Below, piece after piece: positions 6,550-14,558 of a stretch of 36,354 bases of DNA (position 1 is the first letter of the stretch; each line of letters opens with the position of its first letter). The translations under genes were made by a program, and so were the position numbers. This stretch comes from Candidatus Kaiserbacteria bacterium (lineage in GTDB: Bacteria; Patescibacteriota; Minisyncoccia; Phycocordibacterales; Phycocordibacteraceae). Where the stretch lies: contig DAIDIW010000004.1 of assembly GCA_027451665.1 (NCBI GenBank), forward strand, positions 1 to 36,354, read 5' to 3'. Below the pieces are notes generated by a model. The model worked only from the letters and a program-made list of their open reading frames with translations, searched no databases and was not told the DNA's origin.

Positions 6550-6558
6550 TGCTACAAT
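6550..6558 (+). promoter_or_regulatory. Extended -10 box for the TraG-like ATPase
   Basis: TGCTACAAT ends 8 nt before ATG 6567. Confidence 0.65.
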
Positions 6559-6566
6559 AACGAGTA

Positions 6567-8396
6567 ATGCATAATCCCGAACGGGTTACGTACTTTGCCG
6601 CGACAGACAGTCGCGGGAAGCGCGTGCCGTTCGGCATCAAATCGAAGGACCGCAGCCGCCACATGTACGTGATCGGCAAGACGGGCATGGGCAAGTCCAC
6701 CCTGCTCGAGAACATGGCCATCCAGGACATCAGGAATGGCGAAGGGATGGCGTTCATCGATCCGCACGGCAGCGCGGTCGAGATGCTGCTCGAGTATGTG
6801 CCCGAAGAGCGCATCAAGGATGTCGTCTATTTCGCGCCGTTCGATCTCGACCAGCCGCTCGCGTTCAATGTTATGGAAGACGTCGGGTATGACAAGCGTC
6901 ACCTCGTGACCTCCGGCCTCATGGCCACCTTCAAGAAAATCTGGCAGGACGCCTGGAGTGCGCGCATGGAGTACATCCTTACGAATACGCTCCTCGCGCT
7001 CCTCGAGTATCCGGGCGCCACGCTCCTCGGCGTCAATCGCATGTATACCGATAAGGCGTATCGCAAGAAAGTCGTCGACAACGTGAAAGACCCGATCGTG
7101 AAAGATTTCTGGACCAAGGAGTTCGCCAACTATACCGACCGCTTTACCCAGGAAGCTACCCCGGCCATCCAGAATAAGATCGGCCAGTTCACAAGCAATC
7201 CTTTGATTCGTAATATCATCGGGCAGCCGCAATCCTCGTTCGATATCCGCGAGCTCATGGATAATCGGAAGATTCTTCTCGTGAACCTCTCGAAGGGGCG
7301 CGTGGGCGACGTAAACATGCGGCTCCTTGGCTCGATGATCACGACGCGTATCTTCCTCGCGGCGATGAGCCGTGCCGAGCTCTCGAACGCGGAGCTGAAA
7401 CGCGCGCCAAACTTCTACTTCTACGTAGACGAATTCCAGAACTTCGCGAACGAGACGTTCTCCGACATCCTCTCCGAGGCTCGTAAGTACAACTTGAATC
7501 TCATCATCGCGCATCAGTATATCGAGCAGATGGAAGAGGAAGTGGCAGCCGCTGTTTTCGGCAACGTGGGCACGACGATATCGTTCCGCGTGGGGCCGTT
7601 CGACGCGGAAAAGATGGAACCGGTCTTTGCGCCGGAATTCACGCAGGAGGATCTCGTGAATCTCGGATTCGCGCAGATCTACCTCACGCTCATGATCGAC
7701 GGTATCGGCAGCCGGCCGTTCTCAGCGCAAACCTTACCGCCGATCGAGCCGCCGCAGATCATGTATCGGGATCAGGTGATTGATGCCTCGCGCACGACGT
7801 ACGGACACCCACGGACCGAAGTGGAATCAGCGGTGTACGAGGATCTCGCATCGACCGCTAACGAGCAGCCGGCGGAGCCGAAGCCCCGGCGCGCAGCGCC
7901 GGGGGGAGAAGGCCGCGGCCCGCGGGGTCCTGAGCGTGAGCGACCGCAATCAGGACCGCGTGATCGTTTTGAACGCCATGCGGAGCGTGAAGAGAGTCCG
8001 CGGCGCGAGGAGCGGCCTGCGCCTCCCGCCTCCGGAAAGAGTGCGGATGATCTCCGGTCCATCTTGCGCACGATGACCGCGAAGACTGATACCGAACGTG
8101 GACAGAGGGTAATGCAGGAGAAGCAATCCCTGAAAGGGGCGCTTGCCGATGTGCTCGCAAGGAGTCCGGGCGGCGGAGAAGTATCGCACCCTGCGCGGTC
8201 TGGGCCGCACGAGCCATCGAGGCGTTCAGAGAATCGTCCGCGTCGGGAACCGCCGCCCGAACACGAACTTCCGAGCGCTGTCCGACCGATTATGGACCCT
8301 GCACGGGAACTTTCGAAAGGGGATGCCTCGGAGAAGAAACGGCCATTTGAAGTGCCGGAAGACGAACTCCGGCGCATCCTGAAAGGGGATGTCTGA
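6567..8396 (+). CDS. TraG/TraD-like (type IV coupling / HerA-FtsK-like) ATPase
   Basis: The protein has 609 aa. It has a Walker A, VIGKTGMGKSTLLENM (about residues 35-50), then FIDPHGSAVEMLL, and a Walker B-like YFYVDEFQNFANE (about 285-297), then SEARKYNLNLIIAHQYIEQM and GNVGTTISFRVGP. These are the hallmarks of the type IV secretion coupling/TraG-TraD ATPases that CPR genomes often carry. There is no transmembrane helix in the N-terminus, so membrane contact would need a partner, possibly the small membrane protein upstream. About residues 400-609 are a disordered Arg/Glu/Pro-rich tail. A DNA-pumping or pilus-related role is the family expectation; the exact substrate is unknown. A palindrome (7884-7904) lies in the tail coding region. 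Confidence 0.85.
   Translation: MHNPERVTYFAATDSRGKRVPFGIKSKDRSRHMYVIGKTGMGKSTLLENMAIQDIRNGEGMAFIDPHGSAVEMLLEYVPEERIKDVVYFAPFDLDQPLAFNVMEDVGYDKRHLVTSGLMATFKKIWQDAWSARMEYILTNTLLALLEYPGATLLGVNRMYTDKAYRKKVVDNVKDPIVKDFWTKEFANYTDRFTQEATPAIQNKIGQFTSNPLIRNIIGQPQSSFDIRELMDNRKILLVNLSKGRVGDVNMRLLGSMITTRIFLAAMSRAELSNAELKRAPNFYFYVDEFQNFANETFSDILSEARKYNLNLIIAHQYIEQMEEEVAAAVFGNVGTTISFRVGPFDAEKMEPVFAPEFTQEDLVNLGFAQIYLTLMIDGIGSRPFSAQTLPPIEPPQIMYRDQVIDASRTTYGHPRTEVESAVYEDLASTANEQPAEPKPRRAAPGGEGRGPRGPERERPQSGPRDRFERHAEREESPRREERPAPPASGKSADDLRSILRTMTAKTDTERGQRVMQEKQSLKGALADVLARSPGGGEVSHPARSGPHEPSRRSENRPRREPPPEHELPSAVRPIMDPARELSKGDASEKKRPFEVPEDELRRILKGDV
7884..7904. repeat. Intragenic palindrome in the TraG-like gene
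   Basis: CCCCGGCGC-gca-GCGCCGGGG is a perfect 9-bp stem in the region encoding the disordered tail. Confidence 0.55.
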
Positions 8397-8782
8397 ATCT
8401 ATATTATAAGGAGTTTATTTTTCATATACGGATTGCATCACTGCAGCAGAGTACGCATTCATGCAACTTGTAGCGGCTGATATGCGTTCTCATACAGTGA
8501 AGGCAGAGACGATTACGAACGTAAGTCATCTGGCGTATGTACAAGAGGTCGTAAGCGCCCCCCGCGGGAAGGACAAAGCGCCACCCCCGCGGGGGGCGGC
8601 TGCTGCAGGCTGTTTCGGCCCGTACTCGTTCTTGACGGAGTCTTCCTACCCCGATCGCCTCATTTATTTAGAAGCTCGATTCCGCACTATCCTCAAATGG
8701 ATCAGAGAGGGAGATTGCCAGTCATTGAAATCAATCCTTCGTAGGTTCGCCTGAGGGAGATTTTCATATTAGGCTTCACTCA
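8397..8782. other. 386-bp intergenic region with a GC hairpin and doubtful ORF
   Basis: An AT-rich start (TATATTATAAGGAG) is followed by a 97-aa ORF (8461-8754) that I cannot assign. It has no -10 box or SD at its ATG. It is interrupted by a 13-bp perfect inverted repeat, CGCCCCCCGCGGG / CCCGCGGGGGGCG (8556-8568 / 8586-8598), and its protein there is low complexity (APPPRGAAAAG). The C-terminal part (FRTILKWIREGDCQSLKSILRRF) looks protein-like and could be a remnant. I treat the ORF as a possible decayed gene. Confidence 0.35.
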
Positions 8783-8788
8783 TATAAT
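8783..8788 (+). promoter_or_regulatory. -10 box of the first glycan-locus operon
   Basis: A consensus TATAAT is followed by ATG at 3 nt (8792) and at 12 nt (8801). The first ATG would lie upstream of any normal +1, so 8801 is preferred. Confidence 0.65.
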
Positions 8789-8800
8789 GATATGTCAGAC

Positions 8801-9664
8801 ATGGTGGATGATCAGAAACTAATGCTCGTGACCGGCGGGGCAGGCTTCATAGGGAGCCACCTATGCGCGCGTCTCGTCGCAGATGGCCATGTCGTCATCT
8901 CTCTCGATAATTACTTTACAGGGTCGAGGGAGAATCATCTGCAGGGCGTCGAGTATCGGGAGGGACATACGAAGGATCTTCTGTCGCTCGTGCCAGAGCG
9001 CCCGGACGTCATCTTTCATCTCGGCGAGTACTCGCGCGTGGAGCGGAGTCTCGCCGAGCCCGCGCTCGTCCTCGACCTGAACGCCATCGGCACCGAAGGG
9101 GTCGTCGAGTTCTGGCGCGCGCGCGGCTCGAAGCTCGTCTACGCCGGCTCCTCGACGAAATTCGCTGACGGAGGCCTCGGGCGCGATCAGAGTCCGTATG
9201 CCTGGACGAAGGCGACGAACACCGAGCTCGTGCGCAATTACGCACAATGGTATGACCTGCCGTTCGCCATCACGTATTTCTACAATGTGTACGGTCCGGG
9301 AGAGCGCGCGGGTGTCTACGGCACCGTCATCGAGATATTCCGGCAGAACCGTCTCGCGGGGAAACCTCTCACCGTGAACGCCCCTGGCACGCAACGCCGG
9401 AACTTCACCCATGTGGACGACATCATCGACGGGCTCGTGCTCGTCGGCGAGAAGGGTGATGGTGATGAATTCGGGCTCGGCGCGAAGGAGTCATTCTCGA
9501 TCCTCGAGGTCGCGAAGCTTTTCGGCGGAGACGTGCAGATGATGCCGGAGGTAAAAGGGAACCGCATGGACGGTCGCATCGATACGACGAAGTCGGAAGC
9601 CATCGGTTGGCAGCAGCAGCACGCGCTTCCCGCGTATATCCGCGAGGTACTCTCCCATGCGTAA
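8801..9664 (+). CDS. NAD-dependent sugar-nucleotide epimerase/dehydratase
   Basis: This is a 287-aa extended short-chain dehydrogenase/reductase. It has the NAD-binding [13 protein letters not shown] motif at the N-terminus (about 9-21), a FHLGEYSRV segment, the catalytic YAGSS and [12 protein letters not shown] (Tyr-x3-Lys, about 135), and [15 protein letters not shown] and RRNFTHVDD typical of UDP-hexose 4-epimerases and related enzymes acting on nucleotide sugars. The precise sugar cannot be told. It is a little shorter than GalE (about 338). It overlaps the following glycosyltransferase by 8 nt, so they form one operon supplying and transferring an activated sugar. The start is chosen over 8792 from the -10 box. 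Confidence 0.88.
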   Translation: MVDDQKLMLVTGGAGFIGSHLCARLVADGHVVISLDNYFTGSRENHLQGVEYREGHTKDLLSLVPERPDVIFHLGEYSRVERSLAEPALVLDLNAIGTEGVVEFWRARGSKLVYAGSSTKFADGGLGRDQSPYAWTKATNTELVRNYAQWYDLPFAITYFYNVYGPGERAGVYGTVIEIFRQNRLAGKPLTVNAPGTQRRNFTHVDDIIDGLVLVGEKGDGDEFGLGAKESFSILEVAKLFGGDVQMMPEVKGNRMDGRIDTTKSEAIGWQQQHALPAYIREVLSHA

Positions 9665-10823
9665 AATCCTCATTTTCTCGCTCGCGTATTTTCCGCATGT
9701 AGGAGGCGCGGAGATTGCCGTGAAAGAGATCACCGACCGCATCCCGGATGTCGAATTCCACATGATCACGCTCCGGTTCGTCGGCGAAGCGCGGACAGAG
9801 CGCGTGGGCAACGTCATCGTACATCGTGTGGGCGGGGGGAACCGGTATCTCTCAAAGGTGCTCTACGTACCCGCTGCCTATCGTGCGGCGCGGAAGCTCG
9901 AGCGGGAAGAGCGGTTCGACGCGTTCTGGGCGATTATGTCCTATATGCTCTTCCCGATTGTGCTCCTGCGGCTCGCCGGCATCCGGAAGCCCTACGTGCT
10001 CACGCTCCAGGAGGGAGACCCGTTCGAGCATGTGTTCGAACGTCTGCGCATACGGGTCTTCCGGCCGCTTCTCACCTACGGCTTCTCTCATGCGAGTGCG
10101 GTGCAGGCCATCTCGAACTTCCTACTCGCATGGAGCGTCCGGGCAGGTTTCCCGGGAGAGGGACATGTCATCCCGAACGGCGTAGATGTCGCTGCCTTCT
10201 CCGGCGCGCTTTCGGCGGAGCGCCGCGCCGAGCACCGAGCGGCGTTCGGTGCGGCGCCTGATTCCGTACTGCTCGTTACGACATCGCGTCTCGTGAAGAA
10301 GAATGCGATCGACGATGTCATACGCGCGCTACCGCAGCTCCCGGAGCGGGTACGGTTCGTGGTCTATGGCATCGGCAATGAAGAAGGCGCGCTGCGCGCA
10401 CTCGCGCGCACATGCGGCGTTGAAGGCAGGGTGCGATTCATGGGTCATATCTCGCATGCGGAACTTCCGGATGCGTTGCGCGCGTGCGACATCTTCATAC
10501 GGCCGTCCCGTTCGGAGGGTATGGGCAATTCATTCATCGAAGCCATGGCGGCGGGGTTGCCGGTCATTGCGACCCAGGAAGGTGGTATCGCCGACTTTCT
10601 CTTCGACGCCAACAGGAACCCGGACAAAGAGTCGACGGGTTGGGCCGTAGACAAAGACTCTCCGGCGCAGATCGCGCACGCCGTTACGGCAATCCTCGCC
10701 GATCCAGATGCGGCGCGCGCAACAATCGCGAACGCACACACACTCGTCGCGCAAAACTATGACTGGGCGTCCGTCGCGGCCCGCATGAATGCGTTATTCA
10801 CCTCCGTTTTCAGCGGGGCTTGA
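9657..10823 (+). CDS. GT4-family glycosyltransferase
   Basis: The protein has 388 aa with a GT-B fold. The N-terminal acceptor domain starts ILIFSLAYFPHVGGAEIAV, and VIPNGVDVAAFSG (about 176) marks the interdomain region. The donor domain carries TTSRLVKKNAIDDVIRAL (about 205) and RPSRSEGMGNSFIEAMAAGLPVIAT (about 282), with the E-x7-E donor-sugar motif of family GT4. It would transfer a nucleotide-activated sugar onto a lipid-linked glycan at the cytoplasmic membrane face. The 8-nt overlap with the epimerase implies coupling. No SD is visible. Donor and acceptor cannot be deduced. Confidence 0.92.
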   Translation: MRKILIFSLAYFPHVGGAEIAVKEITDRIPDVEFHMITLRFVGEARTERVGNVIVHRVGGGNRYLSKVLYVPAAYRAARKLEREERFDAFWAIMSYMLFPIVLLRLAGIRKPYVLTLQEGDPFEHVFERLRIRVFRPLLTYGFSHASAVQAISNFLLAWSVRAGFPGEGHVIPNGVDVAAFSGALSAERRAEHRAAFGAAPDSVLLVTTSRLVKKNAIDDVIRALPQLPERVRFVVYGIGNEEGALRALARTCGVEGRVRFMGHISHAELPDALRACDIFIRPSRSEGMGNSFIEAMAAGLPVIATQEGGIADFLFDANRNPDKESTGWAVDKDSPAQIAHAVTAILADPDAARATIANAHTLVAQNYDWASVAARMNALFTSVFSGA

Positions 10824-10848
10824 TTATCTATCCCGGGAGGAGTTTAAT
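10820..10848 (+). promoter_or_regulatory. Promoter with -35 and -10 for the 190-aa ORF
   Basis: TTGATT (10820-10825), a 17-bp spacer and TTTAAT (10843-10848) form a good sigma-70-type promoter. Transcription would start near 10855, giving an mRNA leader of about 45 nt that contains the 10859-10876 hairpin and an SD. This is the clearest leadered gene in the window. Confidence 0.6.
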
Positions 10849-10858
10849 CACCCTCAGA

Positions 10859-10887
10859 GAATCCGGGCTGGATTCTTGTTTCTTTTT
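10859..10887 (+). terminator. Hairpin plus T-run, terminator or attenuator
   Basis: GAATCC-gggct-GGATTC is followed by TTGTTTCTTTTT. It can end the upstream operon. Because it lies downstream of the 10820-10848 promoter, it could also attenuate the 190-aa gene. Confidence 0.55.
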
Positions 10888-10893
10888 GGGGAG
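10888..10893 (+). promoter_or_regulatory. SD-like site of the 190-aa ORF
   Basis: GGGGAG lies 6 nt before ATG 10900. It supports that start rather than the track start at 10789, which lies inside the upstream gene. Confidence 0.5.
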
Positions 10894-10899
10894 ATACTC

Positions 10900-11472
10900 A
10901 TGAGTAGAAGTAGATATGTAACGCTGTCAGTGGCAGGAATCATCGGCAGGATCACCTCGGCGTCCTCATCTTCGGTTATCCGTCTCGGAATCTCAAACCG
11001 TGCCAAGATGGTATATCCGATCATGACCGATCTTCGAATCACCACCGAAGGTAAGGAGTGGCTCGCCCGTGAATGCGAAGCACGCGACTTCGTGAACTGC
11101 CATGAGTTCAAACTTCCGGAAGAGCGTGTAGAAGAGGCGTTCGACGCATTCAACAGCACGCTTGGAATCGTCTCTCTGAGCGAATCCTGCGAATTGCTGA
11201 AGAAACAATTCGAGATGCATGCGGGGTCGCGGTGGAACAGGATGATTGCATGCAGCTACCGCCGTTCATTCCAATTCGCAGAAGACAAGGACAATGCGCG
11301 CCGCTGTTTCGCTCATGTTTTTGCGGCGAATCTGCCGAACGATATGCTCGATTTGCTTTTCAGGTCGAGCAGGGTCCATCGGATTACGGATGTCTATTTC
11401 GCAAAGGGAGGAAGGAGCGATCTCAAGCTCTCACCTCTCCTGGAACAGGCCTACGAGCCTCGCGCTGACTGA
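10900..11472 (+). CDS. Hypothetical protein, 190 aa
   Basis: I do not recognise a family. The product is soluble and mostly helical in character. It has a Ser-rich N-terminus (MSRSRYVTLSVAGIIG then SASSSS), a charged middle (EGKEWLARECEARDFVNCHEFKLPEERVEEAFDAF) and five Cys. There is no signal peptide or clear membrane helix. It has its own promoter with a -35 box, a leader hairpin and an SD-like GGGGAG, and a hairpin (11491-11519) follows. This makes it a self-contained unit inserted between glycan genes, possibly acquired. Starts upstream of 10900 would overlap the preceding glycosyltransferase. Confidence 0.65.
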   Translation: MSRSRYVTLSVAGIIGRITSASSSSVIRLGISNRAKMVYPIMTDLRITTEGKEWLARECEARDFVNCHEFKLPEERVEEAFDAFNSTLGIVSLSESCELLKKQFEMHAGSRWNRMIACSYRRSFQFAEDKDNARRCFAHVFAANLPNDMLDLLFRSSRVHRITDVYFAKGGRSDLKLSPLLEQAYEPRAD

Positions 11473-11490
11473 ACATACTAACTTAACTAC

Positions 11491-11519
11491 CACCCCGCTT
11501 GGCTTTGCCAGGCGGGGTG
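11491..11519 (+). terminator. Terminator-like hairpin after the 190-aa ORF
   Basis: CACCCCGCTTGGC-ttt-GCCAGGCGGGGTG forms a 13-bp stem with one G-T pair. No T-run follows, so termination strength is uncertain. Confidence 0.55.
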
Positions 11520-11545
11520 AAACGCATCCGGAGCGGGAAGCGTTG

Positions 11546-11551
11546 TAGACT
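11546..11551 (+). promoter_or_regulatory. -10 box for glycosyltransferase 11558
   Basis: TAGACT ends 6 nt before ATG 11558, consistent with a leaderless mRNA. Confidence 0.5.
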
Positions 11552-11557
11552 ACTGTA

Positions 11558-12658
11558 ATGAAGCTCGTGCTCGCGACCCCTCTCTACCCGCCCGAACCGG
11601 GCGGTCCCGCTACTCATACCCGCTTCTTAGAGGAATGGCTTCCGAGATTCGGCATCGAGGTGACGGTCATCGCATATCGTCGCGTAGCGTCGCTGCCTAA
11701 AGGCATTCGGCACCTTAAATACCTGTTGCTTGTCTATAGGGCAGCTCGGAGTAGCGATGCCGTCTTTGCTCAAGACACAATGAGTGTCGGTGTTCCGGCC
11801 TATCTTGCGGCGCGCTTAGCAAGGAAACCATTTCTCGTGCGCGTGCCGGGCGACCATGCGTGGGAGCAGGGAAGGCAGCGTTATGGAGTGACGGACGATC
11901 TTGATACGTTCCAAACGAAGCGATACCGTTGGCAGGTTGAGCTCCTGCGGAGCATCAGCCGGTACGTCGTGAGGCATGCCGATAAGGTCATCGTCCCGAG
12001 CAGCTACTTTGAACGTCTCGTAGGTGGATGGCTCGGTGATGCACGCGGTTCGCTTGTGCGAATCTATAACGGTATTGATTTTTCGGTCATACCGGAGAAG
12101 CCAGAAATGCTGCCGGACCGTCCATTCCTAGTGAGCGTTGGTAGGCTCGTTCCTTGGAAAGGGTTTGGAGGTCTCATCTCGCTTCTGACGCGACTTCCTG
12201 AATGGTCGCTCGTCATCATAGGAGACGGCCCAGAGCGGACGCGACTCGGGGCGCTTGTCCGAGAGAATAATCTCGATTCGCGAGTATCCTTCACAGGCAA
12301 CGTGTCGCGTGCACAGGTGCTCGGGTGGCTCTCGGTAGCTGATGCGTTCGTGCTGAACTCCTCGTTTGAGAGCTTTTCGTACCAATTGGTTGAGGCGCTT
12401 GCTGTCGGCGTTCCGACCATTGCAACTAACATAGGCAGTATTCCCGAGATCCTCGAGAACGAGGAGCAGGGAATACTTGTTGCACCCGATGATTTCGACG
12501 CACTTTGCGTCGCGCTCCGTTCCGTCCGGACCGAGTCCACACGATGGAGTGAAAGGATTGTCGCCGGGCGCGAGAAAGCCAGAGACTTCTCCGCCGAACG
12601 TACTGCTCGCGCCTTCGCGGCTCTCATCGAAGGTGTCGTGAAAAGTGCTAGGATATGA
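11558..12658 (+). CDS. GT4-family glycosyltransferase
   Basis: The 366-aa GT-B enzyme opens with MKLVLATPLYPPEPGGPATHT, a glycine-rich acceptor-side loop typical of GT4. VRIYNGIDF (about 167) precedes the donor domain, which holds VSVGRLVPWKGFGGLI (about 191) and LNSSFESFSYQLVEALAVGVPTIAT (about 266-290) with an intact E-x7-E. FLVRVPGDHAWEQGRQR (about 93) is a conserved segment in such transferases. It begins a new operon from a -10 box 6 nt upstream and runs into the methyltransferase, whose own promoter lies at its 3' end. It is inferred to act in surface polysaccharide assembly. Confidence 0.92.
   Translation: MKLVLATPLYPPEPGGPATHTRFLEEWLPRFGIEVTVIAYRRVASLPKGIRHLKYLLLVYRAARSSDAVFAQDTMSVGVPAYLAARLARKPFLVRVPGDHAWEQGRQRYGVTDDLDTFQTKRYRWQVELLRSISRYVVRHADKVIVPSSYFERLVGGWLGDARGSLVRIYNGIDFSVIPEKPEMLPDRPFLVSVGRLVPWKGFGGLISLLTRLPEWSLVIIGDGPERTRLGALVRENNLDSRVSFTGNVSRAQVLGWLSVADAFVLNSSFESFSYQLVEALAVGVPTIATNIGSIPEILENEEQGILVAPDDFDALCVALRSVRTESTRWSERIVAGREKARDFSAERTARAFAALIEGVVKSARI
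12646..12654 (+). promoter_or_regulatory. Extended -10 box for methyltransferase 12664
   Basis: TGCTAGGAT lies in the end of the upstream gene. ATG 12655 touches the box, whereas ATG 12664 is 9 nt downstream and is preferred. Confidence 0.55.
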
Positions 12659-12663
12659 CCGAT

Positions 12664-13332
12664 ATGTCAACCATTCAGGTCGCCGCTGAGACGTATTTTA
12701 CGAAAGGATACGCCTCGCTCGACCGCTTCATTGCGTACGCATATCAGATTGAAGACGTACGGAATGTAAAGCCGCGGAGCGTTCTTTTCGTTGGGGTCGG
12801 GGATGGCCTCGTCGTAAATCTTTTGCGTAAACACCCGGAACTCGCGGTTACAACCCTCGATATTGATCCGGCGCTCGGACCCGATGTCATCGGTGACGTG
12901 CGCGAGCTGCCATTTCCGAGCAAATCCTTCGACCTAGTGTGCGTCTATGAAGTGCTCGAACACCTTCCATTCCCTGAGAGCGAGAAGGCGTTAGCCGAGC
13001 TTGCGCGCGTATCACATGGGCACGTTGCGGTCTCGGTGCCACATCGGCGGACTGGCATCGACATCGCGCTCAAGTTCCCGTTTATACGGACGCTTTTGAA
13101 GCGCGATATTTTGCGCATTTCTTTGCTTGCTCCCGTCCGGTTTCCCGGATTCGCGGTCTCAAAACAGCATTATTGGGAAATCGACTGGTGGACGACGCCG
13201 GTAAGGAAAGTCCGTCGGGCCATGCGGAAGCATTTCATAATTCTGTCGGAGCGGACGCCTCCTCTCGACCACTACCATCATTTCTTCATGCTGCGTCCGC
13301 TCGAGCGCGATACAGCGCGCACCACTGTATGA
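12664..13332 (+). CDS. Class I SAM-dependent methyltransferase
   Basis: The protein has 222 aa. The SAM-binding motif I is SVLFVGVGDGLVVNLL (about 39-54), and motif II/III is TTLDIDP, then DVRELPFPSKSFDLVCVYEVLEHLPF (about 80-105), the Methyltransf_11 pattern. The C-terminal half (residues 130-222) carries a hydrophobic Arg-rich stretch that may contact membrane or acceptor. Located between two glycosyltransferases and overlapping the next by 4 nt (ATGA), it probably methylates a sugar in the glycan or caps the chain, but the substrate is unknown. The start follows from the -10 position. Confidence 0.85.
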   Translation: MSTIQVAAETYFTKGYASLDRFIAYAYQIEDVRNVKPRSVLFVGVGDGLVVNLLRKHPELAVTTLDIDPALGPDVIGDVRELPFPSKSFDLVCVYEVLEHLPFPESEKALAELARVSHGHVAVSVPHRRTGIDIALKFPFIRTLLKRDILRISLLAPVRFPGFAVSKQHYWEIDWWTTPVRKVRRAMRKHFIILSERTPPLDHYHHFFMLRPLERDTARTTV

Positions 13333-14456
13333 AGGCTCTTTTCGTATCAAACGATCCGGACATCTTCGATCCCGAGAGCGCGGTGCATGCGCGTATGAGA
13401 GAGTACGCCGCTCGGCTCGGAGAGCTGCACATCGTCTCGCCGGCGGGTGCAGACGCGCGAGAATTCACAGACGGGCCGCTCCATCTTTATCCGATTCATA
13501 CGTTCAGATTCTTGCGCCGTCGTGCGCTTGCGAAGCGGACGCGGGAGCTCGTGCTCCGTCACAGCATCAATCTCGTGTCAGCGCAGGACCCATTTGAGCA
13601 GGGCATGGCCGCGCTCGAGGCAGTCGAGGGAACGGATGCGAAGCTTCACGTGCAGGTGCATACTGATTTTCTCTCGCCCTGGTTTACGAAGAATGGCAAT
13701 TGGCGCAGTGCGCAGGTGCGCATGCCTACCTTGAATCGCGTGCGGCGGCGCTATGCCGATACGGTGTTGCCGCAGGCCGAGGGTATCCGCGTGGTTTCCG
13801 AGCGCGTCAGAGCTTCGCTCATTGCACGTTACGCCGGACGCATCGTTGAGCCGGCGGTTATTCCAGTAGAGGTCCCGGCCGTTATTCCGCCGCCCGTCCC
13901 GTTACCGGCGCACTCCTTTACGTTCGCGCTTATCACCATCGGCCGGCTTGAGCCGGAGAAGCGTATTGAAGATATTCTCGAGGCGCTTGCACTCGTGGTA
14001 CCGAAGTATCCGACGGTCGGACTCTTCATTGTCGGAGACGGGCGGGAACGGCGCGCGCTCGAGAAGCTTGTCCGTGCGAAGGCGCTCGGGAAGAACGTCA
14101 TCTTTCTCGGCGCGCGCCGCGACGCGTGGGGGCTCCTGCAAAGCGCACAGGTGTTTATTCAGGCGAGTGCGTACGAGGGGTACGGACGCACGCTCGTCGA
14201 GGCGGCCTTGGCGAAGGTGCCTATCATTACGACCGACGTCGGGATCGTAGGGGAGGTATTCAAGGGGTATGAGGACGTGCTTGCCGTCCCTGTAGCAGAT
14301 CCGACCGCGCTCTCGCTCTCTATCGTCGGTGTCATCGAGGATCAGGGGACTCGCGTAAACCTGCCAATCGCCGCCGAGACCGCAGCGCGCGACCATCTGA
14401 GAGCGCAGGGTAATATTCCCGAGCGTGTGGTTGCCGATCTTGAGCGGATTGCCTAA
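13329..14456 (+). CDS. GT4-family glycosyltransferase
   Basis: The protein has 375 aa. ATG 13329 overlaps the methyltransferase stop, and the product then begins MKALFVSNDPDIFD in usual GT4 fashion. The track start at 13173 is inside the upstream gene and is rejected. VQVHTDFLSPWF (about 115) suits the acceptor domain. TIGRLEPEKRIEDILEALALV (about 204) and IQASAYEGYGRTLVEAALAKVPIITTDVG (about 277-305) give the donor domain with E-x7-E. It is the third gene of the 11558 operon and is followed by a hairpin at 14496. Confidence 0.92.
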   Translation: MKALFVSNDPDIFDPESAVHARMREYAARLGELHIVSPAGADAREFTDGPLHLYPIHTFRFLRRRALAKRTRELVLRHSINLVSAQDPFEQGMAALEAVEGTDAKLHVQVHTDFLSPWFTKNGNWRSAQVRMPTLNRVRRRYADTVLPQAEGIRVVSERVRASLIARYAGRIVEPAVIPVEVPAVIPPPVPLPAHSFTFALITIGRLEPEKRIEDILEALALVVPKYPTVGLFIVGDGRERRALEKLVRAKALGKNVIFLGARRDAWGLLQSAQVFIQASAYEGYGRTLVEAALAKVPIITTDVGIVGEVFKGYEDVLAVPVADPTALSLSIVGVIEDQGTRVNLPIAAETAARDHLRAQGNIPERVVADLERIA

Positions 14457-14495
14457 TGACGGATGCCGGAAAGCGGTTTCCGCGCGGCTTCTAGC

Positions 14496-14518
14496 CCCCA
14501 CCGTGGGGATATTTCTTC
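14496..14518 (+). terminator. Terminator of the 11558-14456 operon
   Basis: CCCCA-ccg-TGGGG is a short stem followed by ATATTTCTTC. It is modest but well placed 40 nt after the last stop. Confidence 0.5.
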
Positions 14519-14539
14519 AATAAAAATCCGAGGAGGAGC

Positions 14540-14545
14540 TATAAT
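14540..14545 (+). promoter_or_regulatory. -10 box for the adhesin gene
   Basis: A consensus TATAAT ends 13 nt before ATG 14559. GAGGAGGAG just upstream of it would be outside the mRNA, so it is not an SD. Confidence 0.6.
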
Positions 14546-14558
14546 TTGATTTGTAAAC

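Noticed and set aside
6552-7514. 320-aa minus-strand ORF
   Set aside because: It lies opposite the Walker-motif region of the TraG-like ATPase, which is clearly the coding strand.
14530-14540. GAGGAGGAG as Shine-Dalgarno of the adhesin
   Set aside because: It lies upstream of the TATAAT -10 box and about 20 nt from the ATG, so it would not be in the mRNA.
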